Assembly (NCBI RefSeq): GCF_022539665.2
Contig: NC_081334.1
Coordinates: 6,170,424 to 6,234,423, forward strand
Reading direction: 5' to 3'
Origin: Daphnia carinata
Taxonomy: Eukaryota; Arthropoda; Branchiopoda; Diplostraca; Daphniidae
Length of the DNA stretch: 64,000 nucleotides
The translations under genes were made by a program, and so were the position numbers. Below, in pieces: positions 1 to 11,822 of the stretch. The stretch's first letter is position 1. Each line of letters starts with the position of its first letter. The notes beneath the pieces were generated by a model. That model ran no database searches and was not told where the DNA came from. It saw only the letters and a list, made by a program, of their open reading frames with translations.

Positions 1-477
1 CACGGTTACACAGAGAAGAATAAATACAATTACACAGGCAACTAGTCCACTGTGAATAAAAATATTATTTTCAGTTTAAAAAAATATATTTCTTTGAAAT
101 TCTGTTCCATTGGGTTTACCGTTTGGTGTTGTATTGAGTGTCAAGAATAACAGGTTCAAAAACTGCAACATAAATTAGAGCTGCAATCATAACAAATAGC
201 ACTGTCAAAGTATGGGCTCTCCTAAAGATGAAAATAAAGTGATAATTGAATCCCGGTAAAACAACAACAAATGCTATTACCAAAAGAATGTCACAGTTCC
301 ATCATCATAAAATTCCACTTCCACAGGCGAGATTCCATCACTTCCGATTCCTTCTCTATTACTATATTTCCTCCAATCGTGAGCGGTTTTCGCGGGACTT
401 GCTTCTTTAACGAAATTGCTTTTGCTCGCTGGCTTTTTTGTGGGAGATTTTTCATTTTGTTCGAGACCTGAACCCAT
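1..477 (-). CDS. PTDSS2: Phosphatidylserine synthase 2, 5' part (partial)
   Basis: An ER membrane enzyme that exchanges the head group of phosphatidylethanolamine for serine. Three exons are visible: 477-281, 221-120 and 49-1. They join in phase to give 116 residues, and the gene continues left of the window. After a charged, disordered N-terminus (about 55 residues) comes the family signature YDDGT-TFFWRAHTLTVLF, then the first membrane segment and DTQYNTKRG. This matches the start of animal PTDSS2 as I remember it, which is closer than PTDSS1 (RPHT in place of RAHT). Introns are short (59 and 70 bp) with GT/AG ends. The start is the ATG at 475-477, the first in this frame after the promoter side. 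An overlapping open frame at 291-506 is a shadow. The catalytic part lies outside the window. Confidence 0.9.
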
Positions 478-1220
478 CGTAGCAGCTTAACAACCTCCAC
501 CCCCACAAAGAACGACGATTAGACGCCCAATTTTTTCTATAACAAACGAAAAAGCCTAGATATAGGGTTTCAAAAGTAAAACAAATTTGTGCTTTTTTTG
601 TGCTTTTCTAACAACGTGGTGGCCGAACATCACCAGACGAACTTGAGCTAAAAAAGGATGTCAAACACTAAGGCTAAAACGTGGAAGACTGGGAAACGGA
701 AACTGCCCATAGCCAAGTTGATAATTCTGATCTCTTAAAATACAGCAAAGTTTACAAAGCAAAAATTATATTAAAAACGGAGTATGACTTATCAACCAAA
801 TTCCTTTATGGGTTACATAATAAGCAGTCAGAATCTATGAAAAGAAGGACTAACACTCATCCCCTTGGTAAGAATCGGTAGTCTTCGTTTAAAAGTAGTA
901 AAAAACTAGAGTAGGTCAGACGAAAAGAAAGAATTTTTTAAAATGTAAACATTTACGGATTTTCGCCTTGTATATTGATGATCCACACAATCCGACGGAA
1001 AACGAGGTTTCTGGAACATAATGGGCGTTTTAGAAATGAGAAGGATGAATGAGAAAATTATTATATGGAGCGTCAGAGAGGTACAAAACCCAAAAAGAGT
1101 TTTGCATTTAAACTGTACAAATGTGTTTGGTAAAATCGAAATAAAAACGAAAAAAAAAGGAAAGTTTGTTGAGCTCCAACAATCCTACTCTTTACTGATT
1201 CCTCTATTTGGCATTGTGCT
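478..1220. other. Gap between PSS2 and the CUB gene; unassigned open frames
   Basis: No gene is established here. On the plus strand a stop-free stretch runs 681-881 and a second short one ends near 1050 (it contains RRKTRFLEHNGRFRNEKDE). Their composition looks more coding than the surrounding DNA, but I could not join them by in-phase splice sites, and neither resembles a family I know. They could be exons of a small plus-strand gene divergent from PSS2, or chance. Confidence 0.3.
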
Positions 1221-3424
1221 TCAACAATTATAGACTTGCTCGAAAGATATGAGGAAGCCACTCAATCCTGTAGATTCATCTGAATGAAAATGGAATTCCA
1301 AACTGGTAGCTCCGGGTTGATATCGAGCAAACCCTAAAAAAAAGTAGATCGTACAAAGAATTGCTAAAATTAGAAAAGGAAAAAAGTGGGACATACATGA
1401 AAATTCCATTTTCCCACAAAGGAAACCACAGGAAGGCATATGGAAAAAATCGGAACAGGCGCCACCAAAAGGTGTATCCATTGGAGATTGCAAATCAAAC
1501 TTGATTGTCTTCATCCGCACTCCGCACAAATTCGGATTGGTCCTGAAATTATCTACAAAAATTAAACTGCCGAGATAAAACTAGCAAAGAAAGTGGATGT
1601 CAATACCTAACGAATTGGTAGACGCAATCCAGGTTTTCTGGATAATTTTTCGGATGGTAAGGAGTGTTGATAGTGCCGGAAGCCTCAGAGATACGCGTGA
1701 AACAGGTAGCCGAGCCCACATTGGGCGGAATGCCTGACGGCTGGATATCGAAGAAATAGCTACTGCAATCTTCCACCATTTTGTAGCGAATGCGGAAGCC
1801 TCGACCGTTACCAGACGAGTCGGAATGAAAGGCAAGTCGAATGGCCGTCGCTCCCGGTTGGAAATTGTAATGATCTGTTTGCAACAATACGATTCATAAT
1901 AACAGACGTCGACTACCGTGGTTTTTACTATTATTGTTTTATTACGGGAAATGGCGGATTCGTTGCCGCAAAATCTGGCTCCTCCTTCCGGCACGCAAGA
2001 TTCCACCGAGATGTAATCGTTCAAACAAACATCACCACCCTTGATGCTTCCCGGAATGTTCAGGTCTTCAACTGATAATGTGAAAAAAAAATGATTATTC
2101 AAGCGAATGAAGAGATAAAGAATGCATCAGTCACCATCAACGTACTGTAAAGACGGATGCCGCAGACGGATGAAGATGTCCGCACAATGTCATAATTACA
2201 ATCCTGATTGGATGGGTAATCCGACGGATAGTTGGGGGATTCTAAAACACCTTCCTCGCCCTCCAAACGTGAGTAACAGGAAATGCCTAGACAATAATCA
2301 CGAAAAGGTCACGTACACGGTCACCCTTATTTCAAAATGATTTTTTGTTCCATCGTTTATCAATGCGGATTTCCACCACTCATGTTAATTCAAGTCGTCA
2401 TAATAGACCAACGTCAGGCCTATGTACTTTACGGCGCTAACTAATTGACAGCTGGCTGTAAAAAGGCCTTGTTTACGATGTGATAATGGAGTGGACTTGC
2501 TGCGGCAATCGTCCGATAAAAACACGTTGTGTAAGTGAAATGTCCACTCCGGACATTCCACATAATGATTCCGGCTTTCGGCCAATGAGACGGCGGTGTC
2601 ATGCGGTGCGCGCTAGCAAGAAAGATAAGCTTTTACGACCATTTCCACAGTGAGAAAAAAAACTGTCGGTTCTTCTTTTTTTTTCTTTAAGTGCCGCCAC
2701 CGCTTTGCAACGTGAATTTGATATTTAATGTTTTGTTTGGCTTTTTTGTTTCTTTTTCCTGAAATTTTTTTTTGCATTTAAAATTTGACACGCATCAAGG
2801 CGGAAAAGCCCAAGCCTTAACAAAGAATCCAACTAGCTACTTAAAAAAAAAAATAGACATATTTTTAAAGAAAAATATGGGTTCTTGAAATTCTTATAAA
2901 AAAAAAAAAAACAAAGCAAGAAAAATATCGAGAACGATTCGAGGAATGTGAGGTCGTCTGCGACTATCGGAAAGAGTTTCATCAAATGAGCAATTGATGG
3001 CATCGATCAATCACGCCACGGCCGTGAAAAAAAAAATACACGCTGAAAAATGTATGCCGTATAAGGAGGACCTCACGGGCAAGTCTTTCGACTAGCTGAG
3101 GTAGAGTAATAAAAAAAAAATCAACCATTCCATTCAAAAACAAAAAAGAACGAAAAGACAAGGACTATTGTTGTCCTCAGGCTAGCAGTCAACACTTTGG
3201 CTAGTCTATCGTTACCACCATCATCATTAGAACATGACGAAAGTGCAGACATCGAGGCAAAAAAAAAATTGCACAGGTTAAAAAAAAAAAAAAAAAAAAA
3301 AAAACAGGAAAATACCTTTGGAAGAGTTAGTCTTAATTTTGACTGCGTCAGTTTTCAATTGCGCCGTACATTCACCGATGAGAATGCAGATGAACGATGC
3401 CACTAAAGGTACTGTACTCCGCAT
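1221..3424 (-). CDS. Secreted protein with two CUB domains
   Basis: Six exons: 3424-3316, 2286-2146, 2071-1946, 1874-1607, 1542-1397 and 1333-1221. They join in phase into 300 residues. Exon 1 encodes a signal peptide (hydrophobic VPLVASFICILIG, likely cut near residue 22) and is split from the rest by a 1 kb intron. CUB1 spans about residues 39-160, with ESPNYPSDYPSNQDCNY near its start and GFRIRY near its end. CUB2 covers about 185-300, with NTPYHPKNYPENLDCVY and, at the very end, FHFHSDESTGLSGF. The pattern of aromatic and paired Cys residues is that of CUB beta-sandwiches, which bind proteins or sugars in extracellular space. There is no protease, EGF or transmembrane part, so the function is unknown. 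The chain stops immediately after CUB2. Confidence 0.82.
2287..3315 (-). other. Long first intron of the CUB gene
   Basis: A 1,029 bp intron lies between the signal-peptide exon and the first CUB exon. It is rich in A and T runs, including about 22 consecutive A around 3280-3304 on the plus strand, next to the donor. It holds a minus-strand open frame at 2385-2585 that does not join either exon in phase, so I treat it as non-coding. Longer first introns often carry control elements, but none is recognisable here. Confidence 0.6.
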
Positions 3425-5798
3425 GGTTGGCACACTGGATAGCGCTCTACTTGTTTGCAGGGTATACGAAAAAAAAAAAATATCCGTATTCGTTTTAAAA
3501 CAATCGCAAAGGGAAGGCAACACGAGAATGACGAGACGAAAGGTACGTGGTGTTGAATTCTTTTTGAAAAAGACGGGACCGGAGAGGAGTCAGCAGCGTC
3601 GGCGACTGGCGGTCACTGTCCAAAAGATGCAAGACGCTCACGAGGGTCTTGAAGGTAGAGGGGGAGAGGCCACGTGCCTCCTATAGGTGATGAAAGTGCA
3701 AAGGCAAACATAACTCTCAAAAGAAAAAGAGAGACTCCTCCTTCCGCTTCCAGCTCTTGTTTAAGATCGCTCACAGAATAAAACATATTTCAAAATAAAA
3801 AAAAAGAGACGAAATAATAATAAAAAAAAGGCAACAAACTAGCAGATGAGTAAAAGTTTTGTTTAGCGTTTACAGAGACGCTTTATTATTCTTCCAACCA
3901 TTCGGATGGCGAATGAAAAATGTAAGAAAAACTCGGGACGAGTTGGCAACAAGTGGGTCCGCGTTTGTTACGTATGGTAGCTTAATAGTAGGGAGCCAGG
4001 GTTTCTTTTTTTTTTTTTTTTTAAGAGACTTCTTTAAGGTGCATAACTGGTGGCATTGGACTGTTTTTTCCTTTTGTTTCGGTGAAGGCGGCGCAAGAAT
4101 TCAAAAGAAAAAAGAACCCGTTTTCAGCTGACGGCCTCGTGTGGGCTTGTATAGCCTACGTGACTATTGAATGCGGGCTGCGTCCGTCATAGATGCAAGT
4201 AACGGACAGCACGATTGATGGGCCGACAACTAGTAAAAAAAAAATACAAGACAATGCGAGACGTGAGACGCATTTTTTGACCCGCTCGCGATATTATTTA
4301 TGCACCCAAGTTTTTGCGGCGACGTCTCATCACGTCGCTCCCTATTAGGCCCGTGAACTGTCAATACGAAACAAGAATAATATCTAGAAAGGCGTGTACA
4401 GGTGAAATGCGCTATGTGAAAACCTATTACAAATTCAGTTATGTTCTGCTTCGTTTGTTTTTTTGGCTTTCCAAGTGGGTCATGGAGAGCTTACGAAATA
4501 TCACCAGAACAAAGAACAAAAAAAAAAAAAAAAAAATGAAGCGTTGATGTACAGTCAGGAGCGGGCTATACAATCCCTTTTGTAGCAAAGAGAAAGAAAG
4601 AATACATAAAGCATTAATCTATAACGGCTATGGTAAAAGGACCAGCAAGTTGTGTAACATTTTCTGTTTGACGGATTGACAACTACTTATTAATTTGCAT
4701 CTCTCGATAGCACAAGGACATCTGTCGAAGAATTTCTGTTCTCTGGTGTCTTTTCTTACAAAATTTACATGGTAGAATGGTCGACTGCGTCCTATCACGT
4801 TTTAGAGATCGATCAGGGTCGCAGCTAGTCGATGATGAAAGTTTCCCGTTTTTCCAGACGGATCATGGATGTGTTCTTTTCTTTGAAAAATTATTGAACA
4901 AAAATTGATAATATATTGCAGGGTTTTTCCCTCAGTGGCTCATCTAGAATTCACAGCTTATCACGAAAGAGCACGATTCCTCTTTTTTTAAGAATCGTAA
5001 GTACAGGTGCAACGGCCAAGCTAATATTGATGATGCAGGATCAACCTTGACCAGGTGGGGGTAGAAAAAAAAATTGTATCTAAAAAAGAAAATTACACAC
5101 TCGGTTTGAGATCTTATGGCCATGAAAAGCACTCAGTCCCTCTCTTTTTAACCGAATTTTTCAGTTCGTTGGATATTGTGACTCTCCCCTATTGCTACAA
5201 CGAGTGGATTGTCCTGTTACAACCTGAAAACACAGACAAAAGAAAAGTCTCACACCTCGCGTACGCAAGCTGACATTTAGTCCTTCCGTCCGCAGTAAAT
5301 CATCAAGATTATCAACACCTGAGTGCCCAACCCCTTCTGGTTTTGCCCCGGCGTGAAAAATGGACTGCTGTCGTGTCTATCGTTATTAGTCTTGGATAAT
5401 ATGTACAAAGACCTTGACTTTCCCATAACACTCTCTCAGCCAGTATTTAAAAAAGGCCCTCGTCTTACTAATTTGGGAGTTGATGAATCGTCAGCAGTTA
5501 CAGGTTTAGGGTTAGCGGCCTGTCAGGTCCATTCAACATTTCAAGGCGGGGACGGCAGGAGCGGCGACCGCGGCAATGTTGTTTTCGTTGTCATGACTGC
5601 CAGTCCCTTGTTGATTTTTATCAATACACACATAAAAAGAAACTTTTCGCCAGTGGATGGCATCGTGAAATATCACGAACGCTGTCTTTCTTTCAAAAAG
5701 GGCAACAGCAGACCAAGCCCCTTCTCTCCTTTTCGGATAGTTTCAAAAGATTCGTTTTCAACATAGTGACGAAAAAAAGGGAATCGATCGGCCCAGTC
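3425..5798. other. Intergenic, 2.4 kb, no gene seen
   Basis: This lies between the divergent CUB (-) and DNAI7 (+) genes and should contain both promoters. It is AT-rich with many A/T homopolymers. Open frames such as 3859-4131 and 5323-5766 (+) have no recognisable domain and no compatible splice pattern. I see no clear TATA box at the expected distance from either start codon. Confidence 0.6.
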
Positions 5799-8700
5799 AT
5801 GAAGTCGAGGAAGCAGTTGGAAGCGCAGCAGCGTTACAAAAAAGAACAGGAGGAGAGGCAGCGGATTAGAAACGAAGAATTGAGGTAATTCATCCATCAT
5901 GCTTTGGGCTCTGATCGCTGATAGACGCAGGTGAGGCTTAATTATTCATGTGCACCGGAACTTTCAGCCACCTGCGGCACGCCCGTCGTTCGCTTCTCAC
6001 GAGGCGGACGTTTCCATTCATAAATGATTACTCAATCTTTTGTGCGTGAACGAACTAGGGAAATTCCACAATGTCGTTTAAAACAATAGCACGTTTTTTT
6101 TTTTTTTTGGTTTCAAATAATGGACGATAGGTTGGAGATGGAACGTCGGAGGAGGGAGCAACAAGAAAAGGAGGAACACGAAGCCCGGATCAAAGAGGAG
6201 CGCCAAATCCGTGAGGTTGAACTATGTCGATTGCATTGTGAACGATCGACAGCTCTCCTAACACTATGCTCGGCAAGCGTGGCCAGCTGGGCCATCCAGC
6301 AATGGCAACTAAAAAAAGTAGGTGCGACCGCATTGATCGATGGCCCCCTTGTTTTTATTGATTCTTGTTTGAAATCCATCGCGCCCTTTTTTATCGACAA
6401 GTATCATTTCTATCACGTTTTTATAAGTTCCACTGGTGTATGAGGTGTGACGGCCTTCCGGATCCGAGTCACCTTCCGCAATTGAACGCCTACCGTTATC
6501 GATGGATCGACATTAGCCAAACTACAGAGCCATCTATGGAGCGACTACTCTCAAGAGCTCCCGAACTTAACCAAGTTCTTCACGACCTCAACGATCTACT
6601 GGAAAACACCCACGACATCCCGCAAAAGAAAGTCCAACAGCTCAGTCAGGTAAAAACAGAGACGTTAAAAACATTTTATCAACGATTGTTAACGATTGAT
6701 TACGGTCTCAGATGCAACGAGAGTTGTCGAAACTCTTGAGCCAAGAAATCGAAGCCGCAGTTAAAAGCGTTTTGAGTGACGTGGAACGACATCTACTGCC
6801 AGACGAAACACAGCTTAATGTTCAGGTGGGATCTAATTGTAAACTACATCACTTGGTTTCGATATTTCATGCTTTTCAACTGTTCTAGACTTGTTCCAAG
6901 CTTTTCACACTGGCTTTAGGTACTGACACAGCTAAAAACAGTTCCCTAACATTACACGACTTTCCACGATTGGGCGTCAGGTTGGACTTGCCTCAAATTG
7001 TGTTAACTAACGCGAAACCTGTTGTGGCATCATTCGTTTGGTTTAAAGAGGGCCATTATCTTGAACCTCCATTGATAAATGGCGTTCCAAGTCTACCATC
7101 GATACTTCATCCCCGTACACAATACATTCTTAACATTTTAATAAAAAAAGAAATGTCTTTCACTCACCCATCACACGTTAACAGTTACTGAAGATGATCC
7201 ATTGTACAATCTGGTGCCTGAAAATATGCGAGCAAAGCAAAAGGAAACTCCAACTGATGTTGACTTGGTGGCTGTAGACCATGATGAAGATCAGCGTGGT
7301 TCTCCAGCAGACGACGTTAAAGCAGACGTACTAGACCTGAACAGTTATCTGTTGGTGATGGGCATCTTGGAGCTCCAATTACTTCAACTGCCTGTACAAC
7401 CGAGACGATTTGCTGACTGGACAGTAGCCTATTGTAAGTTGTATAAATAACATGTTTATCTAATGAAAGTAAATTGCGAAACGATGTTTAGTGGAGGATG
7501 GAGACGCTATCAAAACTTGCGAATTTCGAGCAGTGTTCTGCGAATCGGGAGCTGCTAAAGAAGCTGAAAAGGCTGGCAAAAGGGGAAAAAATGACGATGA
7601 TGATGACCCTGGTGATGGAAAAGAGTCAAACGAAGAGCTTAGAAAATTAATCAGCTTCAAAATAAAGTATATATGAATTTATTATAATCAATGAACTCCA
7701 GTCACGACGTTGTCATACAGGTTACCACCAACAGCATTCTGGCTCGGTTGTCCGCGACCAGTCATTCATCAGAAAGATTCAGGAACATGGAAGAGCAAAG
7801 GTGTGTGGGACGTTCGCTTCTTTGAAGAAATTGGAGGTATCGCCGGATTCAATTAAGGACATGACCGTGTTCAGTAATAACCGAATAAATTGCAGGTCCT
7901 ACGGTGCAATTTCGTCTGGAAGAACCTGCCATCGTAGCCTTCTCGCAGGCCAAACGTCTCAACTTGCCACTGGTATTTACGTTACGTGACTTATCTTTGA
8001 AGAGCTATGGGCGTGCTCGTAGCATGAAACTAAGCCAACACTATAAATCGACGCTTGTTATTGGAGAACACCTGGTGTTAGGACTACCAGTGTGCAGCAG
8101 TGGGGGACACCATAAACACAAAAAAGATCTTCTGGATTAATATATTTAATGCCTTTGAGTAAACAAAACATCCCCGAGGGCAAATCGTATTCGTGGTGTT
8201 ACACACCCAGTTGAACTGCACACACGCCGATGATGTCATAAAAACATGCACGGAAGCCTGAACGTTGCCCATCGGGGATTAGCTTTAATTCTTATCCTCA
8301 CAATGTTATTGTGTAAATCTTCGTAGTATTTACCAGTCTGATTTGTTCTAGTTATTTATGATGCCTAATTTAAATGCAGCAAGGATGGACACTGGTTCCT
8401 AGTCACATGAGGAGCTCAATAATTAATTCACTGGTGAGCAAACCTCCTGCTGAAGCTGCTAAGGGATCAAATACCAACGAAACGCGAGGTACTCTTAAAA
8501 CAATTTTGCGTTAAAATAAAATTCTACAACTTACCTTATCCATTATAAAATCAGGTGCTGGAGGAGGAGGGGGTGGAGGAGGCGGCGGAGGTGGAGAAGG
8601 AGAGGATTGGAGTGATGACGAAGGCAGTGATGATGAAGGAGGGCGAGGTAACGGAACCGCCGTAGTTGAGGAAGCCGCAGACGAACCGGATGAAATCGAA

Positions 8701-9510
8701 TATGATCCGGAAGCACGTTCCATCACGTTGACGCTCAACGGAGCTATAGTTTCTCTTGACATAGAAATTCAAGTAATTATTCAACTAATTGAAACATGTA
8801 AAAAACATTTCATTTTGTTTTACCTTTCACAATAGGAACATCAAGTGTTGCTCCGTCGTGTTAGGACTTCAGTGATTGTTAACGTTCAAGACTTGACTAA
8901 TAAGCCGATGACTCCATTTGAGCTCATCAAATCGCTGAGACGTCGCGGTCTAGAGATTTCACCTAGTTACGAAGTCAGTTCTACAATTGAAGAATTGGCG
9001 AAAAACAAGAACAAGGCAGTTGAAAATCATCTCTATCGATGCATTGCAATATTAGCCGCTTCTGAAAAGTTTTCTTTTTTGCATAGTCGATGGAATCAGA
9101 TGGCAGGCGACGAGAATTTTGTTCTACAATATCAAAAACTAGAAAACGAAACCATGGTATATGGCTGTCTCTCAACATCTGTTTCAGCCTAATTAAACGA
9201 ATCCGCTTTACAGAGTCCACCTGCACTTGCCCAAGTCTCATTGGATCGAACACGACTTTTACCCTACAACGAGAGCAGCCTATCACTCGAGCAAGAAAAT
9301 GTTAAAGATGCTGAACCACAGGTATGAATTTGTTCTTTCGTGTTGAAAACAATTAATAGACTTACCTTTTAGTTTTATGCCGATTTGCTCAACGCCTTAT
9401 TCGAATCGTCGCCTGTTGAGTTACGTAACCAGATACTCGATCCATCCCCAGCATTTGTCGGCACTATCTACACCATGTTGGCAGCCACACGACCGGCTTC
9501 AACTGCATAA
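5799..9510 (+). CDS. DNAI7: Axonemal dynein-associated protein DNAI7 (CASC1) homologue
   Basis: Fourteen exons: 5799-5884, 6131-6317, 6428-6649, 6712-6825, 6889-7114, 7185-7433, 7492-7666, 7721-7836, 7896-7972, 8380-8488, 8555-8772, 8836-9156, 9214-9321 and 9373-9510. They give 781 residues; human CASC1 is about 720. The start is a charged coiled coil rich in Arg, Glu and Gln. RCDGLPDPS (about 97-105) matches the human QCDGSPDPS block, and LNLPLQGWTLVP matches INMPYQSWELRP across the exon 9/10 junction, which fixes that splice. An acidic insert with 12 Gly (about 523-534) is specific to this copy. The family assembles axonemal dynein intermediate-chain complexes in motile cilia. The N-terminal start is the least certain part, because an upstream exon is possible. 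Confidence 0.85.
7973..8379 (+). other. Longest intron of DNAI7
   Basis: At 407 bp this intron is several times longer than its neighbours. The open frame of the preceding exon runs on through the donor to a stop at 8138-8140, so retention would truncate the protein near residue 540. The alignment to the human sequence across the junction supports splicing. Confidence 0.6.
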
Positions 9511-9723
9511 TGTCTGCCATTAAAGCGAAGGTTTTTACGACTTCGCTACAAATACAAGTTGTGGAAAGGTTCGATCCGTTCTGTATTTTTTTTAATTTAC
9601 GAAACTAGCCTTAAGCGAGGGCTATACATTTCTCGAATTTGCTATTTTGATTAATGATGAAGCTTTCCATAAGCTTCAGACAAAATCTGTAGACATGGTG
9701 AAGGCAGTTATGGTGACTAAGGT

Positions 9724-11822
9724 TTACGAAAGAATCTTATAAGGAATTTCATTATTTTCGTCTAAGTCTTCCAGGCGTCGAATAGTTCCAGCTTCGAGAC
9801 GTTTGCTTTCGACCAGATAGGCCCGACGGCGATGCTGTCGATAACAGTAAACGAGAAGAACAGATATTAATGCAAGAAGAATTATAGAAACACTAACGCC
9901 AATGACTCCTCCGCGTAATTCTTTGGACATGTCCGTAGACTCGGTAGTTGTTGACGAAGATATAGTTGTGCTATCTGAGTCGCTAGAAATTGATAGTATA
10001 GTGGTGCTGGTAAAATCGCTGGAACTGTCTGATGCGATAGAGCTCTCGGAGTCCGTGGACGTTGTCGGATATGTGGAAGTGGCAGGGCTCGTGGAAGTGG
10101 CAGGGCTCGTGGAAGTGGCAGGGCTCGTGGAAGTGGCAGGGCTCGTGGAAGTGGCAGGGCTCGTGGAAGTGGCAGGGCTCGTGGAAGTGGCAGGGCTCGT
10201 GGAAGTGGCAGGGCTCGTGGAAGTGGCAGGGCTCGTGGAAGTGGCAGGGCTCGTGGAAGTGGCAGGGCTCGTGGAAGTGGCAGGGCTCGTGGAAGTGGCA
10301 GGGCTCGTGGAAGTGGCAGGGCTCGTGGAAGTGGCAGGGCTCGTGGAAGTGGCAGGGCTCGTGGAAGTGGCAGGGCTCGTGGAAGTGGCAGGGCTCGTGG
10401 AAGTGGCAGGGCTCGTGGAAGTGGCAGGGCTCGTGGAAGTGGCAGGGCTCGTGGAAGTGGCAGGGCTCGTGGAAGTGGCAGGGCTCGTGGAAGTGGCAGG
10501 GCTCGTGGAAGTGGCAGGGCTCGTGGAAGTGGCAGGGCTCGTGGAAGTGGCAGGGCTCGGGGAAGTGGCAGGGCTCGTGGAAGTGGCAGGGCTCGTGGAA
10601 GTGGCAGGGCTCGTGGAAGTGGCAGGGCTCGTGGAAGTGGCAGGGCTCGGGGAAGTGGCAGGGCTCGGGGAAGTGGCAGGGCTCGGGGAAGTGGCAGGGC
10701 TCGGGGAAGTGGCAGGGCTCGGGGAAGTGGCAGGGCTCGGGGAAGTGGCAGGGCTCGGGGAAGATGTGGAGGTACTGGACAAGCTTGAACTAATAGCGGT
10801 AGTAGCAGGCTGTGTACTTGATGAAGTAATAGAAACAGACAAGGAGCTGGAGCTCGTAGGTTCGCTGCTGAAAAAGATTACGAATTAAACCTCGCCAGTT
10901 TTTAATTGATATTAGATAAACGCCAACGTAAGATAGAAATAAAATTAAACATTCTGAGACAAGCGCCTTAGCACAGTCACATTACGTTGGAATTTATGTG
11001 AGATTTTGTTGGACCACATAATCCGTGACATGCAGAAAATGAATTGCATTACCTAGTGCTCAAGAGAGTTGTTGTTGAAACGGTATACGAAGTGCTCACA
11101 TTCATCCCATTCTTGATGATGATTTTGCTAACAGCTAATCCAGTACTATTCAGGTTCGCCCTGTTGCCATCGAGACGGAGCTGTATGACAACGTTTATGG
11201 TTAGATGACTTCGTTTACATCGTTCTAACGTTTAACATGCGATAGCAGTTAAGTTAGCAATTAAATTTATCAACTCCACGTTATTAAGATGACAACTATG
11301 TGATACCTGCAGTCTAGACGGTGTGTTAATCCTAAGGTCAATTGGAACAGTAATCCAGCCGGATGATGGATCAGCTGGTGGTGGTGCGTTGAAAACCTGT
11401 ACTATCTTAAATACATTTTCAACAGTGTAAAGATTAAGAACAGTGTTCCTTTGGAGGATAGCGGAGGCAACTACGTTCCAGTAGGTCAACGCAACAAAGG
11501 CGCCGGGCAATAGCTCGAACTCGTTGGAATAGATCTGTGCTGGTGAATCAGAGATTGGCACAACCTCGAGATAACCACCGCCATTTTCTTCCATCGGTGG
11601 TCGCAGCGAGTCGAATCCAAATGGAGGAGAATCACCGTGCATCGCCAAATTCCAATAAGTAAACGAATTGTCTTTTGGAATTTGCCAATAATTTGCAGTT
11701 CCACTGTCGAAATCGTCCACGAGTGTTTCGTTCTCATTCAGACCCACAACAACTGGTATTACAAAAACCATTAGATCAATTCCCCAAAACACAAACCTTA
11801 CGGTTTTGGTTGAAAGAATCAT
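9724..11822 (-). CDS. Mucin-like single-pass membrane protein A, with TSPATS repeat stalk
   Basis: Three exons: 11822-11307, 11180-11053 and 10867-9724, giving 595 residues. Order: signal peptide (about 1-27); a folded ectodomain (about 35-215) starting DDFDSGTANYW, with GGGYLEV and FELLPGAFVALTYWN and closing with LRLDGNRANLNSTG, which resembles a Cys-poor MAM/jelly-roll sandwich; a Ser/Thr/Pro stalk with 38 hexapeptides (TSPATS or PSPATS) that should be heavily O-glycosylated; one transmembrane helix (about 533-556); and a 39-residue basic tail starting YRQHRRRAYLVE. A tandem paralogue lies at 13459-15206. I know no named family. The architecture suggests a surface adhesion, glycocalyx or signalling protein. 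The exon 3 acceptor is a tandem CAGCAG, so two forms differing by one Ser are possible. Confidence 0.85.
10075..10758. repeat. Coding minisatellite, 38 copies of an 18-bp unit
   Basis: The unit on the plus strand is GGAAGTGGCAGGGCTCGT. It encodes TSPATS on the minus strand. The copies are identical apart from one T/G site that turns the first Thr into Pro. In protein order there are 7 Pro-type, 4 Thr-type, 1 Pro-type and 26 Thr-type units. Such uniformity points to recent expansion or constant homogenisation. The unit is a multiple of three and has no stop in several frames, which is why long false open frames appear on the plus strand. Confidence 0.97.

Noticed and set aside
5323-5766. 147-codon plus-strand open frame upstream of DNAI7
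   Set aside because: No domain, no compatible splice to DNAI7 exon 1, and a composition like the flanking intergenic DNA.
10075-10758. Regular repeat array resembling a CRISPR
   Set aside because: The copies are directly adjacent with no unique spacers, lie in a eukaryotic coding exon and encode a hexapeptide.
9902-10888. Long plus-strand open frames (328 and 243 codons) with VEVAGL or KWQGSW repeats
   Set aside because: They are shadows of the 18-bp array, whose unit has no stop in several frames. The minus-strand frame has a membrane helix, a tail and a homologous paralogue.
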